Below are positions 1 to 9,871 of a stretch of DNA of 64,000 bases, piece after piece; the stretch's first letter is position 1, and the number at the start of each line of letters is the position of its first letter. The notes under the pieces are model-generated. The model was not told where the DNA came from and did no database searches. It saw only the letters and a program-made list of their open reading frames with translations. Origin of the DNA: Takakia lepidozioides (lineage: Eukaryota; Streptophyta; Takakiopsida; Takakiales; Takakiaceae); contig CM060731.1 of NCBI GenBank assembly GCA_030704615.1, positions 36,394,001 through 36,458,000 of the forward strand, in the 5' to 3' direction. Made by a program: the position numbers and the translations under genes.

Positions 1-635
1 TGGGGTGGGTTCCTCCCAGGAGAACAGTAATGCCAAGGGCAGATGTGCCCAACCCGGGGTCCGTGCATTTCTCCCTCAAGACTAGTAGGAGGAGGAAGTG
101 TGTTCAGTGCGGTATGCGTCAAAGGTATTTTTGTCACGCGTGTAGAGATGTCTATATGTGCCTTGGACGATGCTTTGTCAAGAGCCATAGCCTTCTCTGA
201 TTATAGATGCTTCTATGTTCAGTAATTGATATGGTTGATTTCTTACTGCAGAGACGTGAAGATCTTTGATGCCAAAGAGGGGGTATCCTCCTTACGGCAC
301 TTTTTCTATGTAGTGGTGTTCTGTCTTTTTCTAAACACAGTGGTGTGTTTGGGGGTTGGTTTGTTGTTGATAGCCATGAAACGTTTGTACTGAGGATCCA
401 GCCGTAGAGAGTCGCTTGACAGTCCAAGGAGAGGTATGATTTTGTGGTTGTGCAGTATTGGGGTTCACTGAGTCCTGATCTGAATGGTTTGTTTGCTACT
501 CCAGCTTTTTGCCTTAGTGTTCACGTAGCTCCGAGGTCTTTGCTGCAACAATTTTGTGTTTCAATTAGGACTGAGTCCATTTTCATTGTGTCTAGTATAA
601 TTATGTGGTAGTCCCCTAGTCAAGCGGGGGTGCGC
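1..635. other. no gene recognised
   Basis: No open frame here carries a recognisable domain and no repeat or RNA structure stands out before the hairpin that starts at 636. Confidence 0.5.
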
Positions 636-687
636 ACAAGGGTGGAGACTCCTTCCCTCCCTACTGGGGAGGAGTCTCCCCCCTTGT
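636..687 (+). other. 17-bp hairpin upstream of the tRNA-like cluster
   Basis: Positions 636-652 and 671-687 are inverted repeats with 16 of 17 positions pairing, separated by an 18-nt loop. The hairpin ends 6 nt before the first tRNA-like unit at 694, so it may belong to the same transcript or element. Its function is unknown. Confidence 0.55.
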
Positions 688-693
688 GTTCAT

Positions 694-743
694 GTGTAAG
701 TTGCCAATTGGGGCAAGTTAGTGGGTTCAACTCCCACTCACAC
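694..743 (+). ncRNA. tRNA-like unit A (50 nt, no anticodon arm)
   Basis: The unit folds as an outer stem (694-700 with 737-743, one A-C mismatch), a 5-bp hairpin TTGCC/GGCAA with a 6-nt AATTGG loop (701-716), a 4-nt linker, and a T-arm-like hairpin GTGGG/CCCAC with the loop TTCAACT (721-737). The T-arm resembles a pol III B box and the first hairpin resembles a D arm or A box. There is no anticodon arm. Relative to its sisters, the first hairpin shows a compensated C-G to T-A change. Confidence 0.45.
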
Positions 744-827
744 AATTCGGCGTGTAAAGGTGGGTTCATCTCTGGTTTTTCTGAGTTTGATTTGATGCTA
801 GTGCTGGCCACATGTTGGTCTTTCTTT

Positions 828-877
828 GTGTGAGCTGCCAGTTGGGGCAGGCCACTGGGTTCAATTCCCACTCACAC
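828..877 (+). ncRNA. tRNA-like unit B (50 nt)
   Basis: The outer stem is a perfect 7-bp GTGTGAG/CTCACAC (828-834 with 871-877). The D-like hairpin is CTGCC-AGTTGG-GGCAG (835-850), the linker is GCCA, and the T-like hairpin is TGGG/CCCA around TTCAATT (856-870). The length of 50 nt equals that of the other three units. Confidence 0.45.
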
Positions 878-1016
878 ACTAGAATTATCTGTGTTCAGGT
901 TTGTATGTCGCCTCATTGTGTTGGAATTTTGCTGGCCTTCAAACTTGTGTAGCTGCCTCATTGTCTCTAAACTTTCGGAGTGTGCAGATTGTGTGGAACT
1001 TGGCCAAAAGCCTTCA

Positions 1017-1066
1017 GCATGGGCTGCCAGTTGGGGCAGCTCCATGGGTTCAAATCCCACCCATGC
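1017..1066 (+). ncRNA. tRNA-like unit C (50 nt)
   Basis: The outer stem is a perfect 7-bp GCATGGG/CCCATGC (1017-1023 with 1060-1066). It differs from unit B at three base pairs, all compensated. The D-like hairpin CTGCC-AGTTGG-GGCAG lies at 1024-1039 and the T-like hairpin TGGG/CCCA around TTCAAAT at 1045-1059. Confidence 0.45.
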
Positions 1067-1152
1067 TTGGCCACTAAGGGTGGGAGATGAAGGTGAGGCT
1101 GTTTTGCATCTCTATATTTTGGGAGTTTGGGCTTGTGTGGAATTTGGCTTCA

Positions 1153-1202
1153 GCATGGGCTGCCAGCTGGGGCAGCTCTGTGGGTTCAAATCCCACCCAT
1201 GC
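1153..1202 (+). ncRNA. tRNA-like unit D (50 nt)
   Basis: The outer stem GCATGGG/CCCATGC spans 1153-1159 with 1196-1202. The D-like hairpin CTGCC-AGCTGG-GGCAG lies at 1160-1175. The T-like hairpin is a full 5-bp GTGGG/CCCAC with loop TTCAAAT (1180-1196). Related flanking sequence (GTGTGGAA.TTGG) precedes units C and D and recurs without a unit near 1300, so the units ride on a degenerate 135-190-bp repeat. Confidence 0.45.
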
Positions 1203-1856
1203 TCTCCCACTATGGATGGGAGATGAAGTAGTGGGCTGCTGTGCTTGATTCTGGCCTTTGTCTTCATGTTGCTAGACTCCATTTTGTGTGCCTTAGGCTT
1301 GTGTGGAACTTGGGCAAAAGAATGAGAGCAGGTGGAAGCTGATGTGCACATGCCAGCTGTCTTTGTGCTTCAGCAAAATTGCTGCTGCCTATGGCATTTT
1401 GACCCCCCTTACTTTGACCAGTTGTAAATCAGAAAATATGAATCCATTTTTTGCATTCTATGGCTCATCAGAATGCCAATGTGCTAGACAACACCTGTAA
1501 GCAGGATGAGGTCCTGCAGATTTCATCCCGTCATTGAAATTGCAAATTCCTCCAATTTCCCTTATTGTTTTGGGAGGGGCCCAAAAAATGGGCCCACACT
1601 CAACGGTGGCGTTTCTCGGATTTTCGCCTGATTGGCCTGGAAATTTACAGGTGTCTGGAAGGGGTAGGTATGAGCAGAATGTCCGGTCAATTTTCCCAAA
1701 AACGTTTTTTTCGCTGAGATATTCTCATTTTTCTGAGCTGGGGTCCACTTTTTTCAAAAAGTCAACATTGGGCACTGGGCGCTTAAGGGTTAAGGGAGTA
1801 ATGTTGTTCCTTTCTTCCTTTCGTTCATTTTCGAAGTTACATGTGCATTCCGTGCT

Positions 1857-1890
1857 GCGGACGTTATGAAGTACCATTTCATTTCATTTC
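1857..1890 (+). repeat. LINE 3' tail relic (sense)
   Basis: This segment carries GCGGACGTTATGAAG followed by ACCATTTCATTTCATTTC. It matches the 3' terminus of the LINE at 33.1 kb with few differences. Nothing else of the element is recognised here, so it is a tail-only insertion or a SINE sharing the LINE tail. The flanks (1203-1856, 1891-2316) hold no recognised gene. Confidence 0.6.
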
Positions 1891-2316
1891 TCCCTCGCTT
1901 TCGTGGGAGGCATCTGTAATTTTGGAAAAGAGAGTCGAAGATGGACGTGGCCCTTGCGCAAGGACGAGACAAATGGTTCAAGATTCCGTAAGTTTCAGTG
2001 CTCCTTTCTTTCTTTCTATCTCCCTTTACCCCTCTCTCCCACTTTGTTGAATTACAAGGACATCGATGCTCGTCAAGGAATCTCTTTCCCTCCCTTCCGT
2101 TGGAAATTCTGAGATAGAAAATGAAGCGGTGGTGCGATAAGCTACTTGCGCCTCATGTGGACGTCTTAAAGGTCCCTTCTTTCTTCCAATCTCTCACTGA
2201 AGTCTAGGCAGTCAATAGCCCATTCCAGTGCTCTGAGAAAATAAGAAACTGCTTCCGACAATGACTGCAGGCGCCGGTTCTGGGCCACTTGAACAACCAG
2301 AGTCAGCCAGCACAAC

Positions 2317-4991
2317 TTGCGTCTCATGTCAAAGATTGGGAAACTGACGGCCCACCTCCGATCCAGTTTCACTCGAATTGGGGTGACAGCGAGACCTGTG
2401 TCTATGGAGGGCCATCGTCTTGCTTGCTACGCATGCAGCTCGCCATCTTTCTCTTCTGCATCTGCCCCTGCCTCCTCCCCACTCTTCCACATATCTGAGA
2501 ACTGTCGTCTTTCTCATTTGGTTCGTGCACGGGCTTTGCTGCTATGGCTGCCAAGTCAAGGCCCAGCGTACCCTCTGCGCTGTACAAGTGCTGGGTATGA
2601 TGGCGATGCCGGACGCAAACCTGCAAGGCTGGCACAGAAGCAGAAGACGCTTGAGGAGCTGGCTGAGTACGTCAATGTTGATGAACCTGTTCCCCAAGTC
2701 ACTTTAGGTGTGAGCTTACCACCACTTCTGGATATTGCAATTTTGTTTGAAGATGTTCAATTTACCTGGACCTTTGAAGCTGAAAATCTTGCAAAGTGGA
2801 ATCCAACATTGTAGTGGTACATTTGCACTTACTGTACGAGCAGTTTTACAAAAACTTGCTACAATGGGAGGGTGGGTGCAGAGCAAGTGAACGCGAGTTT
2901 CGCAAGGAGTGGGGGTCCCGGAGGTCAGAATGTTAATAAAGGTGATCTCTCTCACACTGTCACTCATGTGTCCCTTGAGCCCTTTGTTTCTTGAAATAGT
3001 TTCTTCTTATTTTACTTCAAAGGCTGCTACATTTCGCTGGAGGGGTTTTCCTATATGCCATAGTAGATGAGTGTTCTTTTGTTTATTTCCCAACATTGTG
3101 TAATTTTACTGCTACTCCTCCTTGGCCACCTTGTCATTTTATTGAGAGTCTTCTGTTGTCTTTTGGAAATCAGAGCATTGAATGTTTAATATTCAAAGGC
3201 TTTGATAGAGCCCATCCCTCAAAGGGTCCACAGACCCACAGGGGAAGAGGGTTAAACTCTCATTTACGCTGGCTTTGGTTGGCCTCATCTCTCTCTCTTC
3301 AAAGTCTCAATCTAGGGGGTGGGTTGGAGCAGTGAACACAAAGGTGGACATGCGTTTCAAAGTTATGGAGGCAAGCTGGCTGCCAGAGAGAATTAGGTTG
3401 AAGCTGCTGCAAACGGTCTGTGCGTGCCAGCTTGAAGCTGTCCAATGTGCGCCTTAGTCTTTCTGCAGTCACATCTAGCTGCAAGCATAATATCAGATTG
3501 CAAATCATACACTCGATAGTCTTAAGAGATCAGCAGATCTAAGAGGTTCAGCCTGCATTTGAAAAATTAAGTTCACACCTGTACCCATGATTACACGAGA
3601 CAGGTTATCGACAATGTAGAGTTTGCTTTGTAGGCATGGAGATGGGAGAGGATAAGATCTTAGTCTCTGCTTGTTGAGGGGTATCTTCCGTCCATATCTC
3701 TGCATGTGTTTTGTGCAGGAAAAGAACCGAATCAACAGTGAGGGAGAGCTAGTGGTATCATCAACCAGGACTAGGACCCAGAAGTATGTCATCTTTGCTC
3801 TTTTAGCTGGTGCAGTTGTGTCAACACTTGTAGCTGCAGAATATCACAGAACCTTCTGCAGACATGTTGTGAGTACATTCTGTCAAGCCAGCGTAGGCCA
3901 TCTCCAGAATAATCAATTCACCTCTATATCCTTCTAGCTAAGGGTTTACTTGTATAGCATACCACTTAAAGCCCCAAACTTTCCCACAGGTACTCCAAAG
4001 ATTCTCATGTCGCTTGCCTGGCAGAAGTGGATAGTGTTAGTTTGTGAAATACTGCACTTCACTTCCCTCTTTGCTTTCAAACCAGTAGTGAGATGGTGCT
4101 TATGAAATTGTTGTGCATTTCTGTGGAACAGGGGAAACATAGAAGATGCGTTGTGCAAAATACAAGTAAGCATGCAGCTCTCTGTGTTCCTCAAACCCTC
4201 CATTTGTCATGGCCATGTGTAAGTGCTAGGGGTCATGGTGTTTCCACCATGGTACATGGTGTATGTCAACAATTCTCCTGTTTGAATTGTAATCTGAAGC
4301 TCAATGCAGCGACCAATAAAATTTGACCCCTGTTTTGCTTTCTCTCAAAGGAAAGAGACAAAATAGAGATGATGCGCAATTATTTGGATACAGGAACTGA
4401 TCACAGCTGCAGCTTACATACCTCCCCCACCCTCAGACGAGAAAATCAAACGCATCAACAAACTGTGAGCTCCATCATTCCAACCTCTACCATCTCACAT
4501 TTGTTTCCAACATTCATAAGTTCAAGAAGGTTCTCCAGTTTTAACGAAGGATGCGATATAACTCAATATGCCATCACGTTCTTTAGTAACCTTATCAGTT
4601 TCTCAACACCAAACAATTGTGATAAAAGATAGCCTAGTAGACTCGTCTTCTGGTGTATGCTTAAGTCCTGTTGCAGATTGTGACCTGCTGGGACAAGACT
4701 TGTCTCCACATGTTCCATGGAAGTTCCCTTCTCTCCGGCATAATTTGACCAGATTAGATTGGTTATTTGGTGCAGTTAACTTCTACATTTTCCTGTTTTA
4801 CTGGCCATGAAGATACTGGACAAACAATCAATTTGTCTGTTAATCGGGCCAATGTACATGGTGTCGAGTGCCGACTTAGGGTGGTGTTGGGTGAGGCCAG
4901 GGCTAAGATTGAAAATGAGAGACGGTTGCAAGACAAGAAACGGGCGGGATCTAAGAAGTCCGAACGCCGTAACAAAGGCAGCTGGGATTGA
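2317..4991 (+). CDS. ICT1: organellar ICT1/ArfB-type peptidyl-tRNA hydrolase (class I release-factor-like)
   Basis: An intact seven-exon gene of 271 codons with exons 2317-2707, 2882-2941, 3333-3415, 3719-3783, 4132-4165, 4394-4464 and 4880-4991. All introns are GT-AG and every phase joins. Residues 1 to about 100 are rich in Ser, Ala and Arg and look like an organelle transit peptide. The catalytic GGQ loop is residues 144-146, in the context RSGGPGGQNVNK. It is followed by NTKVDMRF, SSTRTRTQKG and AYIPPPPSDEK, hallmarks of the ICT1/ArfB family. The basic C-terminal tail (LQDKKRAGSKKSERR) matches the part that enters the ribosomal mRNA channel in this family. Known family role: hydrolysis of peptidyl-tRNA on stalled organellar ribosomes, as a free rescue factor or as ribosomal protein mL62. 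Whether it acts in mitochondria or plastids cannot be read here. The first in-frame ATG was taken as the start; ATGs a few codons later are alternatives. Confidence 0.9.
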
Positions 4992-5601
4992 GTCCCTCTG
5001 AGTTCTATTTGGTGCAGCAAACTAGCCCACTTCTGCTAGGAAGCTCAGTGCTTGTTCTGGGCAATGTCATGGAAATAGCCAAATAGTGGCAGGATCAATA
5101 TGTAACACATCAATCATTGCATTGTTGCTTTTCAAGTGTTGGAGCCCTGACTATGGATGTTGATAATAGAAATGGGTCACTCTTGGTGTGTTGAATAGAG
5201 GTGACCAGACCATGTTCATTTTTGTGTTTGTACTGCCTGCCTCTAGAGTAGACGCATTCAAAATATGTAATATATCTTTGCTCCCTGTCTGTCTGTCTGT
5301 CTTGGAGGGCACTATCAATTTTGGCTACTTACGACAGCACCGGTTTAGTTTTTGGTATGTGATCTGTTATGTTGGTCTTCCTTCTCTCCTGGGTTATGAT
5401 CTTCATTCTCTCCTGGGGTAAGTTGAGATAGGTCATTCAAGTGAAGGGTTGAGACTTTGTTGCTCTTCTCCTGTATGCCTTTCTAGCAGCTACAGCCTGC
5501 ATAATGGGCCCCTCCTCTTCCCCCTAGCTGGTGTGTCACCATAGAGTTCAATTAAACAGTACCACACAATTCCTGGATGGGCAAGATGGGAAACATGCAT
5601 C
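4992..5601. other. no gene recognised
   Basis: This is the 3' flank of the ICT1-like gene. A short GTCT microsatellite lies near 5287-5302. No coding signal was recognised before the PPR relic. Confidence 0.4.
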
Positions 5602-6068
5602 TTGAGGATTGTCATCCAACTCATTGTCATCCAGCATTTTGAGTTGAATGTTAGAGGTGTCAGAAAAAAACCAGGTCGCTGCCGCATTGAGGTTGGCAGC
5701 AGTGTGCACACCCTCGTGCTAGATGACAAATTGCATCCACAAATTGAGGAATTTCATGCTGAGCTGACAAGATTGTCTCAGTTGATGAAAGAGGCACTGT
5801 ACATTCCCTACCCAGGCTTCTTATTGTATGCTGTGGAGGAGGAGCAAAAGGAATTGTCAGTTTGCCACCACAGTGAGATGCTGGCCATTGCTTTTGGGCT
5901 GATTAGCACGGCCCCGTTATGAAGAACCTTCGGGTGTGTGGTGACTGCCACATGGCCACCAAGTTCATCTCAAAGATTGTTGGGCAAGCAATCATTGGAT
6001 GGGATGTAAAGCGTTTTCACCAATTTCAAGTTGGGGTTTGTTCTTGCGGGAAGTACTGGAGAAAGTGA
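5602..6068 (+). pseudogene. PPR protein relic: E/E+ and DYW domain
   Basis: The first frame (to 5922) reads like the E to DYW region of a plant organelle RNA-editing PPR protein: RIEVGSSVHTLVL, HPQIEEFHAEL, then [15 protein letters not shown] short deletion near 5915 shifts the frame. The next frame resumes with [21 protein letters not shown] and ends VCSCGKYW plus three codons. The zinc-site elements of the DYW deaminase (HSE and CGDC) are thus split between two frames, and the terminal D of DYW is K. No PPR repeats are recognised upstream, so this is a truncated, frameshifted copy. Confidence 0.85.
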
Positions 6069-8054
6069 GACTGGCTTTGCTTCATATCTCAAAACTATGC
6101 AGCTGCTTGGTTCATTCACCATTCCTGGGAATGTTACGGCCATGTCGAGTGCATTTCCTCTGAGGTATATCGACGTTCCCAAGAGTCGATTGTGGGTTCT
6201 ACCCACCAGGAGGTTGAAACTCGGTGCAAAGTTGAGGTATGCTTCTGCATAACCAATGGTTTCCAGGATTCACTGTTCATGTACAGGGTCGTCCAGATCA
6301 TTTAAGAAAACTAAATGTGGGTGGCAGTGCTGCAAGTTCACCTCACTAGAAGTAAAAAAAAGCTCAGCCTCTATGGAATCAAACTTATTGTTTCTAGTAT
6401 GTATACCAGCCAGTCAAACAATCATGAATATTGACCAAACCAAAATCATTGTAAGGGTGTTGCTACAATGAAGTGCTATGGCAGGTCCAAGCGAATGGAT
6501 GTACTCAAAATCCCACAATACGGGCAACATCCCTCTAATGGCCAGGCCTGTAGACCCCGAGCGTCTTGTTCATGTGAATCAATGCAAATTATCTGGCATT
6601 CCAATGTGAATGCCGAATTTGATACCAGGACAAGGCTGCTCAAAATAGCTTTTGTCGACCGACTCCTTCCTGAAGTTCCACAAAGCCCACCCAAAAATCC
6701 CATAGTGGATTTCCTCTGTGTCCTGTCCTACCTGTAATTTCCAAAGAAATTGTAAATAGCTGTTTGCCTGCAAGTTGCATATTGCGCTTGCCTCTGTGGA
6801 ACCAGGTAGCTAAACTGCGGCTATTCAAACCGTCAGTGAGTGGTAGCGTCACTGTCACCGATATATGGGCAAGTGTGCATTCATTTTTGGCCAAGGCATG
6901 GAGAATTGACAATAGGAGGGGTCGAGAAGCAATCTGAGACGGAACAGGTCTTTAAAGAACTGGTGCTGAACTTCAGAAATGACACTCCCATTGTGGAAGC
7001 TAAAAATTAGCACGACTTGGAAGTACCTTTAAGCTATGTGGAACGGTTGTACATTAAAACGTCTGCACTGTAAGGTCGTTCATATTACAGAAGCTCCATT
7101 ACTTTGTGCATAGATCAGTTTTGTAGTGTGATCAGAAGCCAAAGGCCTACAGCTTTTCTCACCCTTGATTTCAAAATCTACACCCCTGTGCCAATTTTCA
7201 TGCATAACTAGAAAAATGCTAAGATCTACACAACTTGACTGCCCCCTAAGTACATCCTTTACCTGAATTTTTTGGGGGGCAACAGGGACAGAGGCCCTGG
7301 AAATCCATAAAAAAAGGAGGGAAAACACAGGGCGTGTGCAGGATTTCTTAGATTTGCCACTCCTGTTGTTTTGGAAAACATTGTGTTTGTTGTCTAGAAA
7401 ACCAAATGGTCGACCAATATGAATGATGGGAAGGCTCAGCAGGAGAATATAAGAGAGATGACGTGAACGCTTCGAATCGACTGTAGATAACGTGTAGAGT
7501 GGCGACCTCGCAATGGCAGAAGTGATTGCATCACGCTTTCATGCTCACCTCATCACCTCGCTTCAGGCTGGTGAACGTTAGGCAACAAGTTAAGGGGCTT
7601 TGAAGAGCAAACAGGGGTAGGCGCATCAGATTCTTACAGCAAGTGCACAATGAATACGTGGGTAAAGTACTTGCCATCGAGTACCTAGATGGCGTTGCTG
7701 ATGAAAGAATATCTTGCGCTTTGCGAAAGCCCTCGAGTGTCAGCACATCTGCAAGAGCTGCAGGCAAGTGTGTGGCGAGGACAATGAGGTGGGCAGTAGA
7801 TAGCGTTCGAGTCCTCTTGCCATCCACAGAGCGAGCAACGCAGCACACTGACATGGGGAGGAAACAGAGAACCAAAGAGCGATAATAAGCTCAAAAGCTG
7901 CAGCCTTCTCACGTACTTATCAAGTCATTACACCTACCTGCTCTTGCTCTCCTTCAGTATTTCTAGGAAGCTATGCCCATTTCAATGGTCGTCGAGCAAG
8001 TACCCGCCACGAGTTCCCGTCGGAGGTCTTTGATTCACTGCCTCGGCACCAGAT

Positions 8055-8260
8055 TTGGAAGTAGCGAGACAAATTGAGGCGGAAGAGAGTTGCACATGTT
8101 CTAGATCTCAAATGTCCTTCAGACGATTGGCCTGTCAATTGTCTGATTCTATGGACTCCTGCTGCAAGATTTCTAGGAGAGCGGACAATGGTGGTTCTTG
8201 TGACTCCACAACAATTATCAATGTCAACTTCGGAGAAATCTTGTGACTCGTGGCCATAAA
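8055..8260. repeat. dispersed repeat, copy 1 (partner near 54.55 kb)
   Basis: This segment aligns by eye with 54550-54745 in the same orientation over about 190 bp, including CAAGATTTCT, TTCTTGTGACTCCACAAC and CGGAGAAATCTTG. Both copies read through on the minus strand with the shared peptide CCGVTR followed by SPRNLAA. On the plus strand this copy has the open stretch LDLKCPSDDWPVN. It may be a fragment of an unidentified transposon or gene. Confidence 0.6.
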
Positions 8261-8377
8261 AGCAGACAATTGAGCGTCGGAGGAGGAGAAGAGGGAAGAT
8301 CAAGTGGAGCAGCTAGGACCAATGGAGTGACTGCTGGATCGAGGGTCGGGGAGCTGGGCCTGCAACAGTGAGTCATT

Positions 8378-8785
8378 TTGCACCTAAAAATATTGAGAAT
8401 GAAGCAGTGGCTTCTATCTAAATTGGCTGGACGACACTCGGAGGACAGAGTATTCTTACCTTTAGAACCCATGACGTGGCTCCGTGACTATGAGTTGGCT
8501 TCTCCTGGGGATTCCGCCATTAGGTTGACAGATGCGACAAAAGATCGGCCACCCAAACCAATAAGCCCGGTTCCTGCATTTGTAGACAATAAGATGCCTC
8601 CTCTGGAGAAGGACAGTTCGGATGACGGGATGCTACCTGTGAAACCTGAACCCACACCGTCCAACGGCTACCCTTTTGGGCCCACCCCATCCACCCTTTT
8701 GTGTCGCCCTAATAGGGTGTCATTTTCTTCTTATCTCATTCTCTGGGACGTCGAAAAGATAATAAATGCAGCCAATTTAGGTTAG
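8378..8785 (+). CDS. hypothetical 135-codon open frame
   Basis: An open frame starting at an ATG, with a Pro-rich, acidic centre (residues about 55-105, including VKPEPTPSNGYPFGPTP). I recognise no family. It lies next to a dispersed repeat and has no visible partner exons. It could be a chance frame or a single exon of an unidentified gene. Confidence 0.15.
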   Translation: MHLKILRMKQWLLSKLAGRHSEDRVFLPLEPMTWLRDYELASPGDSAIRLTDATKDRPPKPISPVPAFVDNKMPPLEKDSSDDGMLPVKPEPTPSNGYPFGPTPSTLLCRPNRVSFSSYLILWDVEKIINAANLG

Positions 8786-9871
8786 TTGACTGTTACAACT
8801 ACAAAAATTCATGATTGAAAACTAATGAAGACAATTTGAATCAGTGACAAGCAAGAGCTGCGGGTGATGTGTTTCTGATTGCACTTCCAGTTGCAATATC
8901 ATGTATGTATTTCAAACAAGACTGTTATCAATGGGTGGCCACTTCCCATTGGAAAGTTGCCCTACAGAATGACCAGGTTTGTCAAGCAAAGGACTCGGCG
9001 CATAGAATCATCAAAGTCCATGACTGTTTCTCGCCCTTCAGGCTTCACATTATAACTTGTCACTTTGCTGTTCAGGTTTGTGTTCTCTGTCACATGAGCA
9101 ATCTGATTAATTGCTTGATACAGCCTGTGTCTACAATGAGGTGCCACAGCCAATAGCTGTCCAATGGTAATCTCGTTTGTTTGTTTGTTTTTTTTTTTTT
9201 TTTTTTTTAAAGCATTGAGATGTGCCAAACCGCATGCCCGGCGCAGGTGCTTGGTCCCGTTTGGAAAGGAGGGGTGCATCGCTTGGTCTGAGGATTTTGG
9301 GACCTGCGGTAAGGGAGATACTGAATTCCAAGTACTTTTGGTAGCTAGAAATTCACAAAAAATAGCAATAATGGCAAAGTGGGCATTCATGTGACATAGT
9401 AGGATTAGATATGGTATTGCATTTGGACTTAGATGACAGTGGACACTTGGGCCTCTACATGGGAGATGCACAGTGATAGCTCACACAAAAAGACAAAAAA
9501 CAGGCAAACACTTCAAACTCATGAGAACTAAGTTCATGACTAACTTGACAGCTTAGCATCCTCTGCTCAGACTCGCCCCACTTCTCTCTACAGGCATACT
9601 GACTCCTAATCTTCGTCACGGTGGCAGAGCGGTCATAGGGATACCTACCATATCAGAAACTGCAACAATTAGTTATATCTACACTACATTCCAAAGGAGA
9701 AACTGGAAGCTGGAACTTAGGTGCACATATAAACAACTCAAACCTACACTTGCAAATGGGCACCATAGAGGGCTCTCGTGTCAGAAATCTTTGCGTGCCC
9801 TCTAGGCTGCCTTCATGCTGATATCGAGCCAATGATGAGATATAGTGAAGACCTAAAACTCAATGACCAAC

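Larger units (their letters stand above)
6069..9871. other. long intergenic stretch without a recognised gene
   Basis: Several short open frames occur, but none carries a motif I recognise. It holds a poly-T run near 9190-9208 and the dispersed repeat at 8055-8260, listed separately. Confidence 0.4.

Noticed and set aside
630-833. open frames across the tRNA-like cluster as protein genes
   Set aside because: They exist on both strands because the repeats are GC-balanced and stop-poor; no motif is seen and the RNA-level covariation is a better explanation.
694-1202. functional tRNA genes
   Set aside because: The units lack an anticodon arm and are only 50 nt.
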